Source: Pocillopora verrucosa
Lineage: Eukaryota; Cnidaria; Anthozoa; Scleractinia; Pocilloporidae
Assembly (NCBI RefSeq): GCF_036669915.1
Contig: NC_089325.1
Coordinates: forward strand, 5,787,400 to 5,851,399
Length of the DNA: 64,000 nucleotides
Direction: 5' to 3'
Position 1 is the stretch's first letter; each line of letters starts with the position of its first letter. Below the pieces are notes generated by a model. It searched no databases. It was not told the origin of the DNA and saw only the letters and a program-made list of their open reading frames with translations. Shown piece after piece: positions 1-13,400 of this stretch. The position numbers and the translations under genes are program-made.

Positions 1-1
1 T

Positions 2-145
2 AGCGTCGGGGGTAGTGTGAGAGGAAGAGATGATGATGTGTTGTCCGTGTCTGCGATGTCGAGTCGCGCATCGACTGCATCGGAGACACTTGAACGAGCC
101 AGGAAACGGCGAGACGAGTTTTGGAAACGAGGAAAACGGTCCTAA
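2..145 (+). CDS. 3' terminal exon of an unrecognised protein gene (partial)
   Basis: Reading from base 2 gives 47 codons and a TAA stop at 143-145. The peptide is hydrophilic: it holds an acidic patch (RDDDVLSVSAMS), a Ser/Thr-rich stretch (SSRASTASETLERA) and a basic tail (RKRRDEFWKRGKRS). This composition and the clean stop fit the C terminus of a real protein, perhaps a coiled-coil or cytoskeletal one, but I do not recognise the family. An AATAAA at 145-150 overlaps the stop codon, so the 3' UTR could be very short. Everything upstream lies outside the window. Confidence 0.55.
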   Translation, partial: SVGGSVRGRDDDVLSVSAMSSRASTASETLERARKRRDEFWKRGKRS

Positions 146-1636
146 ATAAAAAGATACAAAGAAATCCAAAAAAAGATAAAAGTACAAATGTCTAGTTTTA
201 ATACTTGTTGAAGTAGAGAAATTCCTCTGTCCGCTAACACTTTATTTAAATCCATAAATTTAAGTACCTTTTGCCGGTTAATTTTAAGAAAGTCGTGTCT
301 TTACAAATCGCACGCACATAAGGAAGTCACATCAGTCTCAGTAAGAAAACGTAAATTCCTTTTTGTCGCACTTCTTGTAGTCGAAAGTGTTTCCTTCAGT
401 GTTGTTTTTTATACATGATTTTAAACGATCGGTTTTTTTAATTGTAAGCTTTAAGTAAAAAAAAATTAAAATAACAAAAATGAAGTAATTCTCAGTCTAC
501 CTGTTGTGTACAAGGGTGTGAAGTGTAACCATAATCTCTGTCAGTGATTGTCATCCACTTTTTTGTGTGCGAAGACGCATAATGAGGATCAAATGCCAAA
601 AAGTGTTAAATGAAATGTAATTTCTGGTTGTTTGACGAAGATAAAACTAGCTTGACTGAATTTTTATTTGAATCGAACTCTGACGATTTGGTATTCGATT
701 GGCGAAAAGGGAAATTAAAGAACGATTGTGTGCTATAGTTGAGTTCAGGCAAACTTAATTGAAATGCTCGAATAACAAAATTCTGCTTTGTCATTCGATT
801 TATTCCTTATAAACAAAGTACTAAGCCAATTAAATGCCACTTCAAAATATCTTATCCTCGAGACAATGGGTTTAAAACAAAAGGAGCTTACCTCTTCTTG
901 ATTGAATATCGATTCTCTGCGATTAGCACGTTAAGCGCTGAAAACAGCAAAGCAAGACATCTAAACTACTTTCGAAACTGAGAGAAGAGGAACAACGCTG
1001 AAGATGAATTGCCTGTGATCCGGTAAAAAGAAAAACTGAATACTTGTATTGAAACAATATCGACATGAAGATGACTTCCTGTAGCTTGCCGCAGCTTTAT
1101 CCAGCGAACGAGGACAACTGGACACAAACAAGAGTTGACGAAACATCATGCAGGTTGAATGATATTATTAACAAGGTTTTCAATCAATTCAGTTAGTTTG
1201 CAAGAAGTCCAATTCTAAATCGCTTATCGGTCATGCAGCACGCTTGGGAATCTTTAAGTTGTACTTTAATTAAGTTGCACAGAATGCAAAGTAGTTTTCG
1301 CGCCTCTCTCGGTAAACGGGTCCGGGATCAATCTGTTCTGATCTGAAAACACTTCATAACCAAAATTATGTGAATTTTTCATCAGGCGGAGGTCAAATCG
1401 AAAAACTTCCGACGATCTCGATCTCTCTACAACCCTCAAATGGAGTGAACAGAAAGACTGACGTCAAAAAAGGTAATCAGTATTTCAATGAAGCAATTGA
1501 TTCAAAACCTGCTAATTTCAACGCAGCAAGTGTAAAGAACTATAATTAAGGTAATATACGCGTTTCGACATTTCCTTTAGACATAGCTGAGAACAATGTA
1601 ACTTGTTCCTTGCCCCAACCGCCATCAGTTGCAGCC
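146..1636. other. Intergenic stretch, no gene recognised
   Basis: This AT-rich sequence downstream of the partial gene holds only short open frames with no family resemblance. A pyrimidine-rich acceptor-like site just before about 1580 may begin the 5' UTR exon of the tentative gene that follows. Confidence 0.5.
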
Positions 1637-3003
1637 ATGACAACAACATTTCGAGAAAGTTATCAAGGATTGTTCGGTCCTCCTGCTCCAAGCACGAGGT
1701 AGGCGATAACGTGGTAATACCGTGGAGCGCTGAGGTTACCTCCCCCTTTTTTCTCCACCTCAATGTTGAACTCCACACACTACAGTTTAATCTTTTTCTT
1801 TTCTTTTCTTTTTTTTTCGCAAATTTGGAACAATGATTCTGTTTCTTTAGTTAAAGGACCAGTCATATTATGTTTATCATCTGTGGTGGGGAGCTTGAGG
1901 ATTTTGGAGGGATCAGGCATTGCCAACAGAGTATAAAGGGAGGACAATTGAAAATTGATTGCAAATCATCTGCCGGGGGGGGAGGGGGGAGGTATCACGA
2001 GAATATTGCAGAGCTCAATGGGGGATCAGGTAAATTTTATCAACCAACTTGAATCCTCCAATCCCCCTCCCCAAGTTATAAGTACTGACCTAATTCCAGC
2101 TATTTCCCTTCAACTCGAATGAGCTGCCATCCAATATATTAACACTACACAGGATGAAAAGGTAAACGAAGAATCGCCCGTGAAAACTATTCCATGGACC
2201 ATCCCGCTTGTCATTCTCGCTAGCGTTGTGGCCCATCGTCAGCCAGCTTTTGTACTCCCTAATTTTCATCTGATTTACCTGTAAAAATTTGTCGCCAGAG
2301 TTTAGTGCTCGCCTCCGGAAAAAAAATACCCGTTAAAGTACCGCCGTTATCTTATAAATGTCTTTCAGACGCAAGGAAGTTTCACCAGGTCCACATAAAG
2401 TTGGTCCGTCGTCATACAGTGTCGACTTCTGCCCCAAACCGCTAAGGAAGCGCACGCCACCCAGAGTACGAGAAGGCAACATCCTTAATTCGTATCCTGG
2501 TAATGTTCTTTACCCATACAACCTGCCCGAGGAGGTGAGAGAAATGCACTCATATGGGAAATATTATCTTTACCTCATTGATGGGAAAATGCTTGCACAT
2601 GGTCGCTTGTTTTTAGTAAATGTCACAAGCACTCGCTTTTTTACGCCGGAGAGTTTACGAGTTCAAAGACTATCGTGCCAGTATATTTTTGCAGACAAGA
2701 CCTTGCGAAAATTGCAAAGGGTTAAGGAAATGTCTACTCCAGGACCTTTTTTCCTTTTTTCTCTTCGACAATCCTCCTTGACCAATTTGTTTTTTGCCAT
2801 TCACATTGAACTCAGTTGTACCTAAACAGGTCCATTATATGGAAAACCCTTTTGGCTTTGTCCTACAGCTTAACTTTGATATTGTTTTGCAGATAATTAC
2901 TATATGGAAGCCATTTCCGGTCAAGATGTCCGATTGTGATCAAACAGAAGAGGTCTTCTCACAAGGCTTGGTAGCAAGATGTATCGAACTTCATATCAAT
3001 TAG
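1637..3003 (+). CDS. Tentative small four-exon gene, proline-rich SHIPPO-like protein of 109 residues
   Basis: Four exons join in phase through GT-AG sites: 1637-1698, 2369-2499, 2695-2720 and 2893-3003, with a TAG stop. The product begins MTTTFRESYQGLFGPPAPST and continues with RRKEVSPGPHKVGPSSYSVD. The PGP...Y pattern recalls the proline-glycine repeats of small axonemal proteins, but the match is weak and I cannot name a family. An AATAAA at 3190-3195 lies about 190 bases after the stop. Against the model: exon 3 is only 26 bases, and exon 2 can also be read through as a 155-codon frame from 2358. The phase agreement could be chance, so this is a hypothesis about exon structure rather than an established gene. 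Confidence 0.35.
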
Positions 3004-3011
3004 ATTTTCAG

Positions 3012-3166
3012 CAATAAGATCCGAGTTGTAAAACCTTTCCTTTCCCGAAAAATGTCACCCGCCCATCAATAAGATCCGATTTTTAGAAATCTTTCCTTTC
3101 CCGCAAAATGTCACCCGCCCAACCTTGACGGACACTGTTTGTCAACCTTGACAGACACCGTTTGTG
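3012..3166. repeat. Two adjacent tandem duplications (about 54 bp x2, then 23 bp x2)
   Basis: A 54-base unit starting CAATAAGATCCGA occurs at 3012-3065 and again from 3066 with a few changes. It is followed by two copies of a 23-base unit, AACCTTGACRGACACYGTTTGTC, at 3121-3143 and 3144-3166. These are local duplications inside the 3' region of the tentative gene. Confidence 0.8.
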
Positions 3167-3195
3167 GGGACATTTTACAAATAGAAGTGAATAAA

Positions 3196-4418
3196 AAGAT
3201 GTGAATCAAAATCTTAGCCTAGTCCGACAAAAACCCAGCCGTCAAGCAACAAGTTCATTCGCGAGTCACTTCTCAAGGCAAAAGAGGACGGAGCTGGAGA
3301 AAGAATTAGCTCACTCGTCGCCTTATTCCTTTGGCAGTCCACATGAGAGTGGCGTGTTAATTTATTATTTATTGATTTATTAATTGGATTGATTTTTTTT
3401 TAATTTTTCCTACTCGGTCGGAATAATGCTTGGGTGGGCAGGCCCTATTGGTAACGTGGCTCTTAAACCCATGAGAATTGATTAGCACGTTTATAGTTCT
3501 CCTTACAATATCATCATCCCGAAGCATGCAACAGTTACGTGACGAGAACTAAGGAAATGATTCACGCCAGATAAAGAAGCTGTTGATTATCAGCACAAAC
3601 TTCTCGCTTGTGAGCGCCATGAGGGAAATATATACGCGAGCAATAGTATGGAGAGTTTGCGTACTGATGTTTAAGGGTGTACAGGGTTAAGAAACTGGTT
3701 GCTATGTTTCTCTACTTAAGTGTCAAAGAGACTATAAACACACGCCCATTTAGGAAAAAATACAGTTTTATTCTTCCATTGTACGCACACGAATTCTTAT
3801 CGCCATAAATACTACAGATAACGTAGGCGATAAAGAGTTCAAAGGCTTTTAAAAATCTTGAAAACTATTCAATATAAATTAAAATTGTGGATTCGTAAGC
3901 GTAGTCTTGAAAATGAAAAGACAAATCAATTTTAATAGCAAAAGATCTGAAAAAACTGAAACCCAGAGAGGAGTCGAGTATTAAACAAAATATCAACACA
4001 GTCAATGTTGCAGTGGTACAAGTCAATCACCTCAACCATTCTTTGAATCCGAAAAATCGTCTTTCAGTTTACAAAGACCACCACATGTAAGCGACGGAAT
4101 GCGCCAACTATCAAATAAATTCATTCCGGAAAAACAAAAAAACAAAAACAAAAATAAAAACGAATGACTGATTGCTATTTTTCAAGCAAACTTACAGTTA
4201 AATACAGAACCTTAGGGTGCAGGTTACTTCTAAGCTGACGACCTGAGTGGGTGGTGGGGCGGGGAACATTATTAAAAGACTGGCGCGAGCATGCTTCATG
4301 CTCGTGTCTGCCGTATAGTAACATAGAGAACTAGAGAACCTGCCCATATCACCCGTCCTGCAGGCGACTAAAGCTTATTTAAAAAGACTGTGGTCATCAG
4401 TCACAAATAAGAGTTGAC
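3196..4418. other. Convergent 3' flank and probable kinesin 3' UTR
   Basis: No coding exon was recognised. TTTATT at 3767-3772 reads as AATAAA on the minus strand, about 650 bases past the kinesin stop, and is a candidate poly(A) signal for that gene. The tentative plus-strand gene ends toward this region, so transcription is convergent here if that gene is real. Confidence 0.45.
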
Positions 4419-7400
4419 TTACGATACGTGCAAATAAATAAAACAAATGTAGTTACAAATAAGATTGTCACGAGGTAAAAAAGTTAACGCAGCAAAATGT
4501 TTACAGTTCACTTCATGGAGGGAAGAAACTCCTTCAGCCGGCAGTCCATTTTTAACTCTACTTGGCTCTAAGCCGCTCCCACTGAGTGACACTTGGTCTT
4601 TCAGTTCAGCCATTTCTACAGAGGAGGAAAAAAAGGAGGAGAAAAAGTATTGAAAAGAGATAAGGAACATCTCACAAAGGGCCCCACGACAACTCAAAGT
4701 TTAAAACAGGAAACGAGCGAAAAAGTTACAGCTGCATGTAGTTTTGTTTTCATTGGCTAGAGGGATGGCGCGAGTTTTTGGACCAATCACAGAGCGAAAC
4801 AAGCAAACCGAAGTAGCCCGGATTACTTTCCGACACTTAACACTTTTACACCCTAACTCAGTATGGAATATTCTCCACACATGTTCTTTTACAGTTTCCT
4901 AAGGTGCTGACAAGGCGAATCTGTTTGCCAATCAAAAGCGTCATTTCACTGGTGAACCTGTCCTATATTCGCAGAACTATAATGTGTGATTCAGGACAGC
5001 ACCACCTGTCCTCCCACCCCCCCCTAAGTGATATTGTAGGGAGAAAAGTAGCTGCTAGTCAATCTTAGGGTTTATAGGATTACCTTCTAACGAGAAGGAA
5101 TAAAACTTAGCATTACTATGTATTTCAATTAAATCATTACCAAAACGCTCAATAATATACAGCAATCTTCACGACCTACTATACCAATATGGAAAGATGG
5201 CAGTATCAAGTCACAACGTGGTTGTTTCGTTACCTTGTTTTAGCACCTGATTCTCGTGCATAAGTTCCTGATTCCTTGTGGATAGGAACACAGCATCTTG
5301 TATCGCTTCTTCTAGCAGCGTTCGGTAGCGCTGTTCAATGGCTGCTTTCTGATCCTCGAACACTTCTCGGTAGTTACGAAACGTCTGTGCAAAATTGTCA
5401 AAAAAAACGTTATTAAAATTTCATGCTTCAAGACTACCTCAGCGGGCAGTTACTTGGGCAAGAGGAAAATTAACGCGTTACAAATCGTATTCGTACGCCC
5501 CTCCCCACCAGCTTCCATGCGCTGGTGGGAAGGGAGGGGAGGGGGGGAGGTAAAACCTCTCTTCAAGCATACAAAAAAATTAGGCTGCATTACAGCTAGT
5601 CCCTGTCTTCTTGCTAAGCCACTCATTATTCCTCTTTCCCTTTTTTCAGCCAATTTTCTCCCTCTCCACCAATATTCACCTGAAAATGTTGAAGCTGTTG
5701 AATCTCCAGTTCTTCTTTATGCCTTTTGTAAGCTTCGTCCAAGTCTGCTTTCAAACGCTTTTTCTCCTCTGTTACTGATTGAATCTGTATAAAAACCATC
5801 ACCACAATAAAAAAAAATTTAAAAACCATCACAAAGAATCATAAAACAAACAAAAAAACCATCATTACAAAACTTAAGTAACTAAAGCATTTTAAAGGTA
5901 TTTTTGTAATTGTTTTCAGCACTAAATTTTTAACTGGGTAAGTGATCGAGACGGCTTATCCTAAGGAATCTCGTATGCTGTCCTCATATTGATTTAATTG
6001 ACTTGTTCGATGCAATTAATTTTGGAATTTGTATTAAAGTTTAAGTTAAAAACCATCACTACATGGTTAATATGTTCAGTTTCCACCACTTTCTCAAATT
6101 TGGTCGAGGTCTCTACTCTAAGAGGGAGAAGCACGGGTCCATTTCCCGAACAGCGACTGGTTGTCAAGCCCAAAAAATTAACAAGGGCAAAAACGTTTGA
6201 TAAAACTGCATTTAGCAGTTAAAGGAAAATTTTGATTGAGCGTGAAAACTAAACGGAATTACCTTGGATTTGCTTTACTTCGCTCTGTGATTGGTCCAGA
6301 AATTCGCACCATCTTTTTAACCAATCAGATTCAACAGTAAACCAATCGCGACTTAATCACATGCAGTTTTCCGCACCCTGGGAAGGTTGCTTGTTTTACA
6401 GTGAGTTCTCATTGGCTCCTTGCGACATCCTCCTCTGTTTTCATTGGCTATTGTGATTACTTAAGTTTTGGTTTGACAACACTTAATCGAAATGCACCCA
6501 AAATGAATTGTCCAATCGATAATACCCCAGTCAGACCACCCAATAGGTACAACAGTCAGGGCACACTTCTTACCCTGACTGTTGCACCCATTGGCTGATC
6601 TGCCTGTGACAATACAAATCGTCGGGTTAATTTTTTAAAAGTAAGAAGACTTTTTACATTGACGAAGATTTGCTTACCCGCAATGACATAACAGTCCGTT
6701 CGGCTTTCAACTCCACCAGCTCCATTTCTAGCTTGATGGCCTGATCAGTGCTGTACTGTACGCCCTCTGCAGCCTTCAACTAAGAGAAACAGGCGACATG
6801 GTGTAATAAAGGGGATAGGTTTCTAAAGAAACTGTGGTGCTGCGTCGCTGGGGGAGTATAACTAAATATGATTTTGGTATTATCAACTGAGTTGATGATG
6901 TAAATCGCCACCGTAAAGAGTTTCAAAGCTGACGTTTGGAGCGTTAGCCCTACGTCAGAGCGAAAGGACAAGGGCTAACGCGCGAAACGTCAGCCTTGAA
7001 ACTCTTTACGGTGGCCAATTTACGTTATCAACTCAGTCGATAAAACCAAAATTTTCTTCACATGATATAATAAGTTGTCAGCGTATGTGAACGTTTAGTT
7101 CTCTTTGTTTAAGTATGTGAACGTTTGGTTCTCTTTGTTTAAGTATGTGAACGTTTGGTTCTCTTTGTTTAAGTATTCGAAACACAAGCAAAGGGTGTCC
7201 GTGTCTTAAATCTAACAATTTCGATTTGAAAAAAACTTTGAGCAAGACTCTCATCGAATTTTAAAGTCCTGTCATGCAAAGAAAACCGCGGGCTCATTCA
7301 CTCTTCACAACATCGACTCGATGGAAATAGATTATTGCTGTATCGTCCGATTCAGGAATCTAGACTTCAACAGTTGAATTAATGAATTCTTACCTGTAAC

Positions 7401-10400
7401 TCAGCTTTTTCCTGCTCCACCTCCATCTTGACCCTGTCTACCTCGTCTGCCAATGTGAGAGAATTCTCCTTCTCGTATTTCTCGCGGCGTTCAGTCTGAA
7501 GAAAAACGTCAGAAAAATTAAGAGGCAAATAAAGATACAGTATTTCAAAAAGTAGATTCAGGATAATCAACATTTTGAGAATGAAACGATACAACAACGC
7601 GAGAGCTAGAGCGCACGCAAAAATACATATTTTTCACACAATTTCGCGAACGAATCATTAAAACTTTCAAAGCATCACAAAGGACTATTATTGGAGGTAT
7701 TATATAGGGAGTGGCCATCCGTAAAAAAAGCCTGTCTGAGGGATTGCTGTTGATAAACGGTCTAGACAAAAAAAAAATTTCACGCTTACCTCAATCCGGT
7801 ACCGCAGTTCTGCATTTCCTTTCAAAAATGTGGTTTGTGACTTGGCTTCCTGTTAAAATTCAAACGAAGCATAATTTCGTTTCCCGAACATTGTCACTGT
7901 TTCATTTTAATCTTCACCGGATGAAGCACAAAATGTAATCTATCTTGTGGTTATTTTGCAGCAAGTTTTGCACAAGAGTTCAGTTAAAGTAAAGACCACC
8001 TCATTGATAGTTCGTGAGGCGCGGTGATCTCTTACAATTTGGCCCTTCGACTCGCAGCAAAACAGTGCGCGTTCAAGAAATGTCTAGCGTTTTTTTGTTC
8101 CCAGGTGCGATATGCCATTGTTCTTTTACGACCCAAACGTACAAGGTATTTTCTTCCTTCAAAACCAACCCAGAAACGTACCCAAACTCATTTGGTCATC
8201 GTTACATTCACAAAAAGTAAAGTTAAATCGTTGGTAGAACTCCCTAGTCCATAACGGACATAACGCTTTCCCTCACCCACAATGTATTCTACAATTCCGA
8301 TCGTACTAAGCTGTGCGCAGAACGCTAGTCACATATAAACCTAAAGTGACCTGACTCCCCAATGTTTTCTGTGTATCTCAGATGACAGAGCAAGCGACCT
8401 CCAAGTCAGAAGGTTTGTGGTTTGAATCCTCGTGAGGAGATCATAATTTTTTACTTTCCACGCAAGTAAAATCACTAGACTTTTTTTTACCTATCTTTAT
8501 TTATCACAGGGTTAAAAGGAAGGCCAGCTTACCTCTTTTTCAGCTTTCTGTTTCTCCTGCACTTCTTTCAACTGGTGTTTAATCTTCTTCAACTCGTCAT
8601 TCTCACTTTTCAGTTTTTCCTTCAAGTCGTGTATGGAAGCCACTCGGGACTTATTTTCATCCTCGTTGCTTTTACCTTGCAATTACAAAACGACTCAACA
8701 AGTTACCTTTATATCCCAATTTTCCGAGTTTTAACACCGAAAACTTTCGCCTTTTTGAGATGTCACGCAACGACTCTTCCTCGTTACGTGACATCCTAGA
8801 GCGGCTGTGGAGGGAACCCTTTCCTCTTAAGGAGCCAGCGCACCCATACCAACAAAGAAATCGGCGATTACTTGAAAACCCTTCACGTTCAGAAAGGTTT
8901 TTGGAGCATTTTAATCACTTCTGCAACCTACTTGACAAGTCAAACGCACGAATTCATTGAGGTGCGAGTAAGGAAACTGTGATAGGACGGACGTGGTCTT
9001 CTTCTACTGACTTCAGACAAGACTAATTTTCTTTCAATTACAACTCAAAATATTTCTTCAGATAATGAGGTGAAAACATCATTTCTTTTGGTTTATTCCT
9101 TACCAGATTCTGCCATCTTGGAGTAGTCAGCAATCTTTACTTGCAATTCATCTTTGAGTCCGTCCACGAGTTTTCGCTTCTCTTTAAACTCAGCCGTCAA
9201 CTATGAAGGAAACCGTAAGAGGATTCATTGCACGACATCCGTGAGATCTGTGTAAATAGTGCTTTTACAACAACGCGATCGGTTTTAAATAGCTTGATTA
9301 CCCAAAATTTTAAGAGAATCGCAAGAAAGGTGAAAAGATTTACAGGAAAACTGTCAGAAATTACTCAGCTTTTAGTTACTCCATTAAGATGAAGGTTTTC
9401 CCTGATAACGTATGAAACAATATCGTGTTTTCACAAACCTGGTCTTTTTCCTTTTGTAGGGCCATCAGTTTCTCTTGTACCTCTTTGTTGTCACGTTTGG
9501 TGCTGTCCATAACCCAGTCCAAGATGCCCTGAGGTCAAATCAACACAGGTTACCTCAAATATCCTTTACAGCACCACGCATGTGAGTGACAGGTGGATGT
9601 TACATTACACTTTGTAAATTTACAAATTGTTTGTTTTTTTTGTTTTGACGGCGCCTTTTTTGCCTGTGTTTACGTTTTCAGAATAATTGGCTGCTCTAAA
9701 CTGCAAAGGCAACAAAGAATTTTCAGTGCATGACATTAACGTTACCAAATGCAATTCCAGGTCCGGGGTAACCTATCAGGCAACGCCAAAGTACTCTTTT
9801 TTCAGTTGAACAGCCTGTAAAATATTGGTTTCACGACCACCACACATTCAAATTTTTCTGATGCAGGAAACTAGCAGACTCTTTTTAAGTCAAAATCACC
9901 TTATTTGCCAACGTTATCCTTCGCTCTTCATCGTCGAGCTCGGATAATCTTTCTCGTTCCTCCCAAGTTTGCCGCTTAGCTGTCTGTAAATCCTTTATAA
10001 GCTCCTAGAGAAGAAGAAGCAGACAAAGTTTTTGTCCATACAAGTTTTCTGATAAATGCGTTACTTTCAAGAACTATGTATGTCAACTCGAAGTCAACAA
10101 CAAAATATGAAGTCTATATATTTCAGGCTCAGATTTTTTAAACTTTCAAAAACTAAATACACACCTCCATCTGTAAGACATCGTCCTTGCTTGCTTCTGC
10201 TGTTCTGCCAGAAGTCGCCAGTTTCTCTCGTAAACGAGCTATCTCGTCTCTAAGGTCTTGGATAATTTTGGTGTTCTCTATCTGAAGTTCACAAAACAAG
10301 AAGTCAGTGAGTAAAAAAGAGCGTTTCCGCTTCAGTATTGCACAACTAAACAGAACAACCCATCAGAACAAGGAAAAATAGAGCGCTCTTCGACTGAGCA

Positions 10401-13400
10401 TCGTAAAGCCTAAGTAATTTTAACGGCCAATCAAAACAATGGAAAATATGGCAAAGCACCAATGAGAGCTCACAGTTAGAAACAGGCAAACTGCGGGAAA
10501 TCGCGACTGGACGAGTCGTGATTAACTTAGATCTCATCTGATTTGTCGAGAGGGTGGCGCGAATTTTCTAGATCAATCACAGAGCGAAGGAAAGCAAATC
10601 GATGAAACTCCGGATTACATTCGAAACTCCATCACAAATTGCTCTTGAATTGAGCGATTGAAGTCACCTACTAAGGGTAGGAAAATTTGAGACACTGAGC
10701 TGCGATAGGTATCGGTACCTCATCTGATTTGATGGAGGGTGGCGCAAATTTCCCGCACTAATCACAAAGTTATGGGCCGGTAAATACCTCATTTTTCTTG
10801 ACAGCGTTGTCGACCAACTTTGCTTTATTTCCACACTGCATGGAGGCTAGGGTCTCTTCGTAATCAGAATCTGCCAGAAGTGGATCAGGGAAAATCAAAA
10901 CGAAGGAAAGCATACACCCTCTAAAATTTACTTTGCTTTTAACCCCTAAAGTTTAAGACTTAGAGCGTCAATCTCCTTTACTGTTTTTATCTACTATCGT
11001 GTAAAAAAAAATTTAAAATAAAGCTGTTGAATGATTTCCTCGACCTTAGTCCTGGACCTTGGGAACGAGGTTGTGATTCCCATGGTTCCCTTTGTCTCTC
11101 CTATTGACGAATTATGGTCATGTGAGGAGAAACTGGTAACTAATATAAGTCTTCTAACCTGCTGGTGACACTGTCGTGATCATGGCTGTATATGCACTCC
11201 CTCCAAAAGAATCCTAAAACCAAAACAAAAAAAGCAATTTTAGTTTGAAATAATATAAGTGTATTTTATCATGACGTTAATGGCAACAGCAGATCAATCC
11301 TTAAAAAAAACTTAAATTAACTAAAGGAAAAATAACAAATTGCAAAGTGTTGTTCACAGCTAACGAAAATGCTTTCACTTTAAGTTGACAAACGGCTGAA
11401 AAAAAAGGCCGGTGAAAAATTAGTTTACGAACAATCCCTCCCATTCGGCGGAGTTGTCGCGCGAATCAAGAACAGTCAGCGGAAAAATTGACGCTAGCGC
11501 GCCGCGTGGAACTCTGAGAGTGACACAAACGAAAGTTCCGCCCAGTGCACTGACATCTTTTTTTTTTGGGGCTGATTTTTTTTTAAATCGCGCGACAAAC
11601 TTCGCCGAAAAGAAAGAAGTGCTTGAAGTCTAGGGTAAAATTCAATTTTTCGTTTTGACGTGTGTTCGCTAGAAACATTATGCTTGAGCTTTCAGGTTTA
11701 TATCTAACTCACCTGCAATATTCTTGTCAGTTTTGAATCTCTATATGGAATGTGACCATCTTTTTTCTTCGAATCTGCCAATGCACTGAGCACAGCATTC
11801 AAAGACTGGATCCTAACAAAATGGACAAGAATAGTCACAAATGAGGAAGGGTGGTTATCTTGTTTAAATTTAAGTCAAAAGCAATCTTTCACTTCTCTCC
11901 TGATATTTCAGGCGTATCCAGCCCGTGATAATTGCCAGGTAGTTAAACTTGGCCAGAAAATAAACCACACTACTAAGAGGAATACCTCCTACTTTAAAAG
12001 TCTAAGTTTCTCCCACGTGTGTCCCACACGTTGATAATGTAAAAGGTCACTCTGGATCCTAATCAACCATATGTCGTTATTTAATATCACGTGGCGCAAA
12101 TGAACCATACAGATGTCGCGATTTTAAAACTCTAGGAAATTTTAAAATCACGACATCTGATTAGTTTATTTGCGTCACGAGGTATTACTTAACGACATAT
12201 GATTGGTTAGGACCAAGAGTGACCCTATACACTACTCACGCGTTACGTGACTGTCCATAAAGAATAAGCACATATTTATCCTTTCTGGACTTACCCTTTA
12301 TTCAAGAAAGCACCTTCACTTTGAATATTGAGATCTACGTTTTCCTTCTGATCAGACCCTGACAAAAACAAACAAAGATTGCAATAGTAAGTGTATGACA
12401 TCAACGGCCATTTTTTTCCCTGTGTTTCCTGAATCAAAGCTCTCAACACTATCCATACCTGCCATATCAACTAAGGTTATCTTTGATCTGATGCCTTTCT
12501 CAGCAGATTCACCATTGCTCTTCTGTTCCACATGGATGGTGAAAACACAGTCTGACCTACATGTGTGTAAAATCAGTAAATACCAAATTAAAGCATTAGG
12601 ACTCTGTGTATTCTTGAAGTTTTCTAGAAGCTTTAGGTTTACAAAGCACAAGATCAAAAATGGACTGTCTAGTTATTAAAAAGGCTTTGGTCTGGGAGAA
12701 GAGAGCAGCCTCATTACCTTGCACCACCAGAGTTCTTGTCAGCAGATGCCAATTTCCTAACTCTATTTCCTTGTTCAAATAGACGTGCAATGTCTTCACC
12801 AGTTTGGACAACAAGCTCAGCGAGGCCCTCAACAAAACTGCAAAAAAAGGAATCGAGCAGGTTTATAGTAAGGCAATCACCTAAAACAATCAGAAATAAA
12901 AGTTTATGGATCAGTTCACAATCTTATCCAGCTTTGATGACCCAATCTACATTTTCATTTTACAATCCTTTTCAAAAGATCTTGGAACATTTAAGTGGAA
13001 AGCCTTGATTACATTTGAACTTCTCTTCCCCCAAAACACTTCTGTTTTCATTCACTTGTTTAAAACCCACTTTGGTACACCATATGGACATTACATTGAC
13101 AAGCAGGTGAGGAAGTGCAGGTTGACATCTTTTATCTAATAATGAAAATGATCTTGTCCTTGCCATAAGACATGTTCCACATCTACACTGCTTGGGCAGT
13201 AAATGGTCAGAAAACAACTGTAAATCTGACTGGTTCTATGTAGTAGTTTTGAAAATGTCTCATGATCACTAGAGTGGCCCTAGTGTAGATTATTCTACTG
13301 AACATCAAATAGAAAGCTTACATTCCCAGTTGTGGATGTTGCCTGATTGTAAGGCTCTTTCCTGTTGGGTTCAGCAGATCATGCATCATTTCCTGGTAAA

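Noticed and set aside
1518-1836. Opposed frames at 1518-1778 and 1603-1836
   Set aside because: They have no domain resemblance and run into T-rich sequence. The local exon, if any, is in the third frame.
4419-4500. Hydrophobic kinesin C terminus as a membrane anchor
   Set aside because: The stretch is AT-driven and follows a possible donor site. It is more likely intron or UTR read-through than a real anchor.
8371-8440. Functional tRNA gene
   Set aside because: The B box is good, but stems and anticodon loop length do not fit, so it is kept only as a relic.
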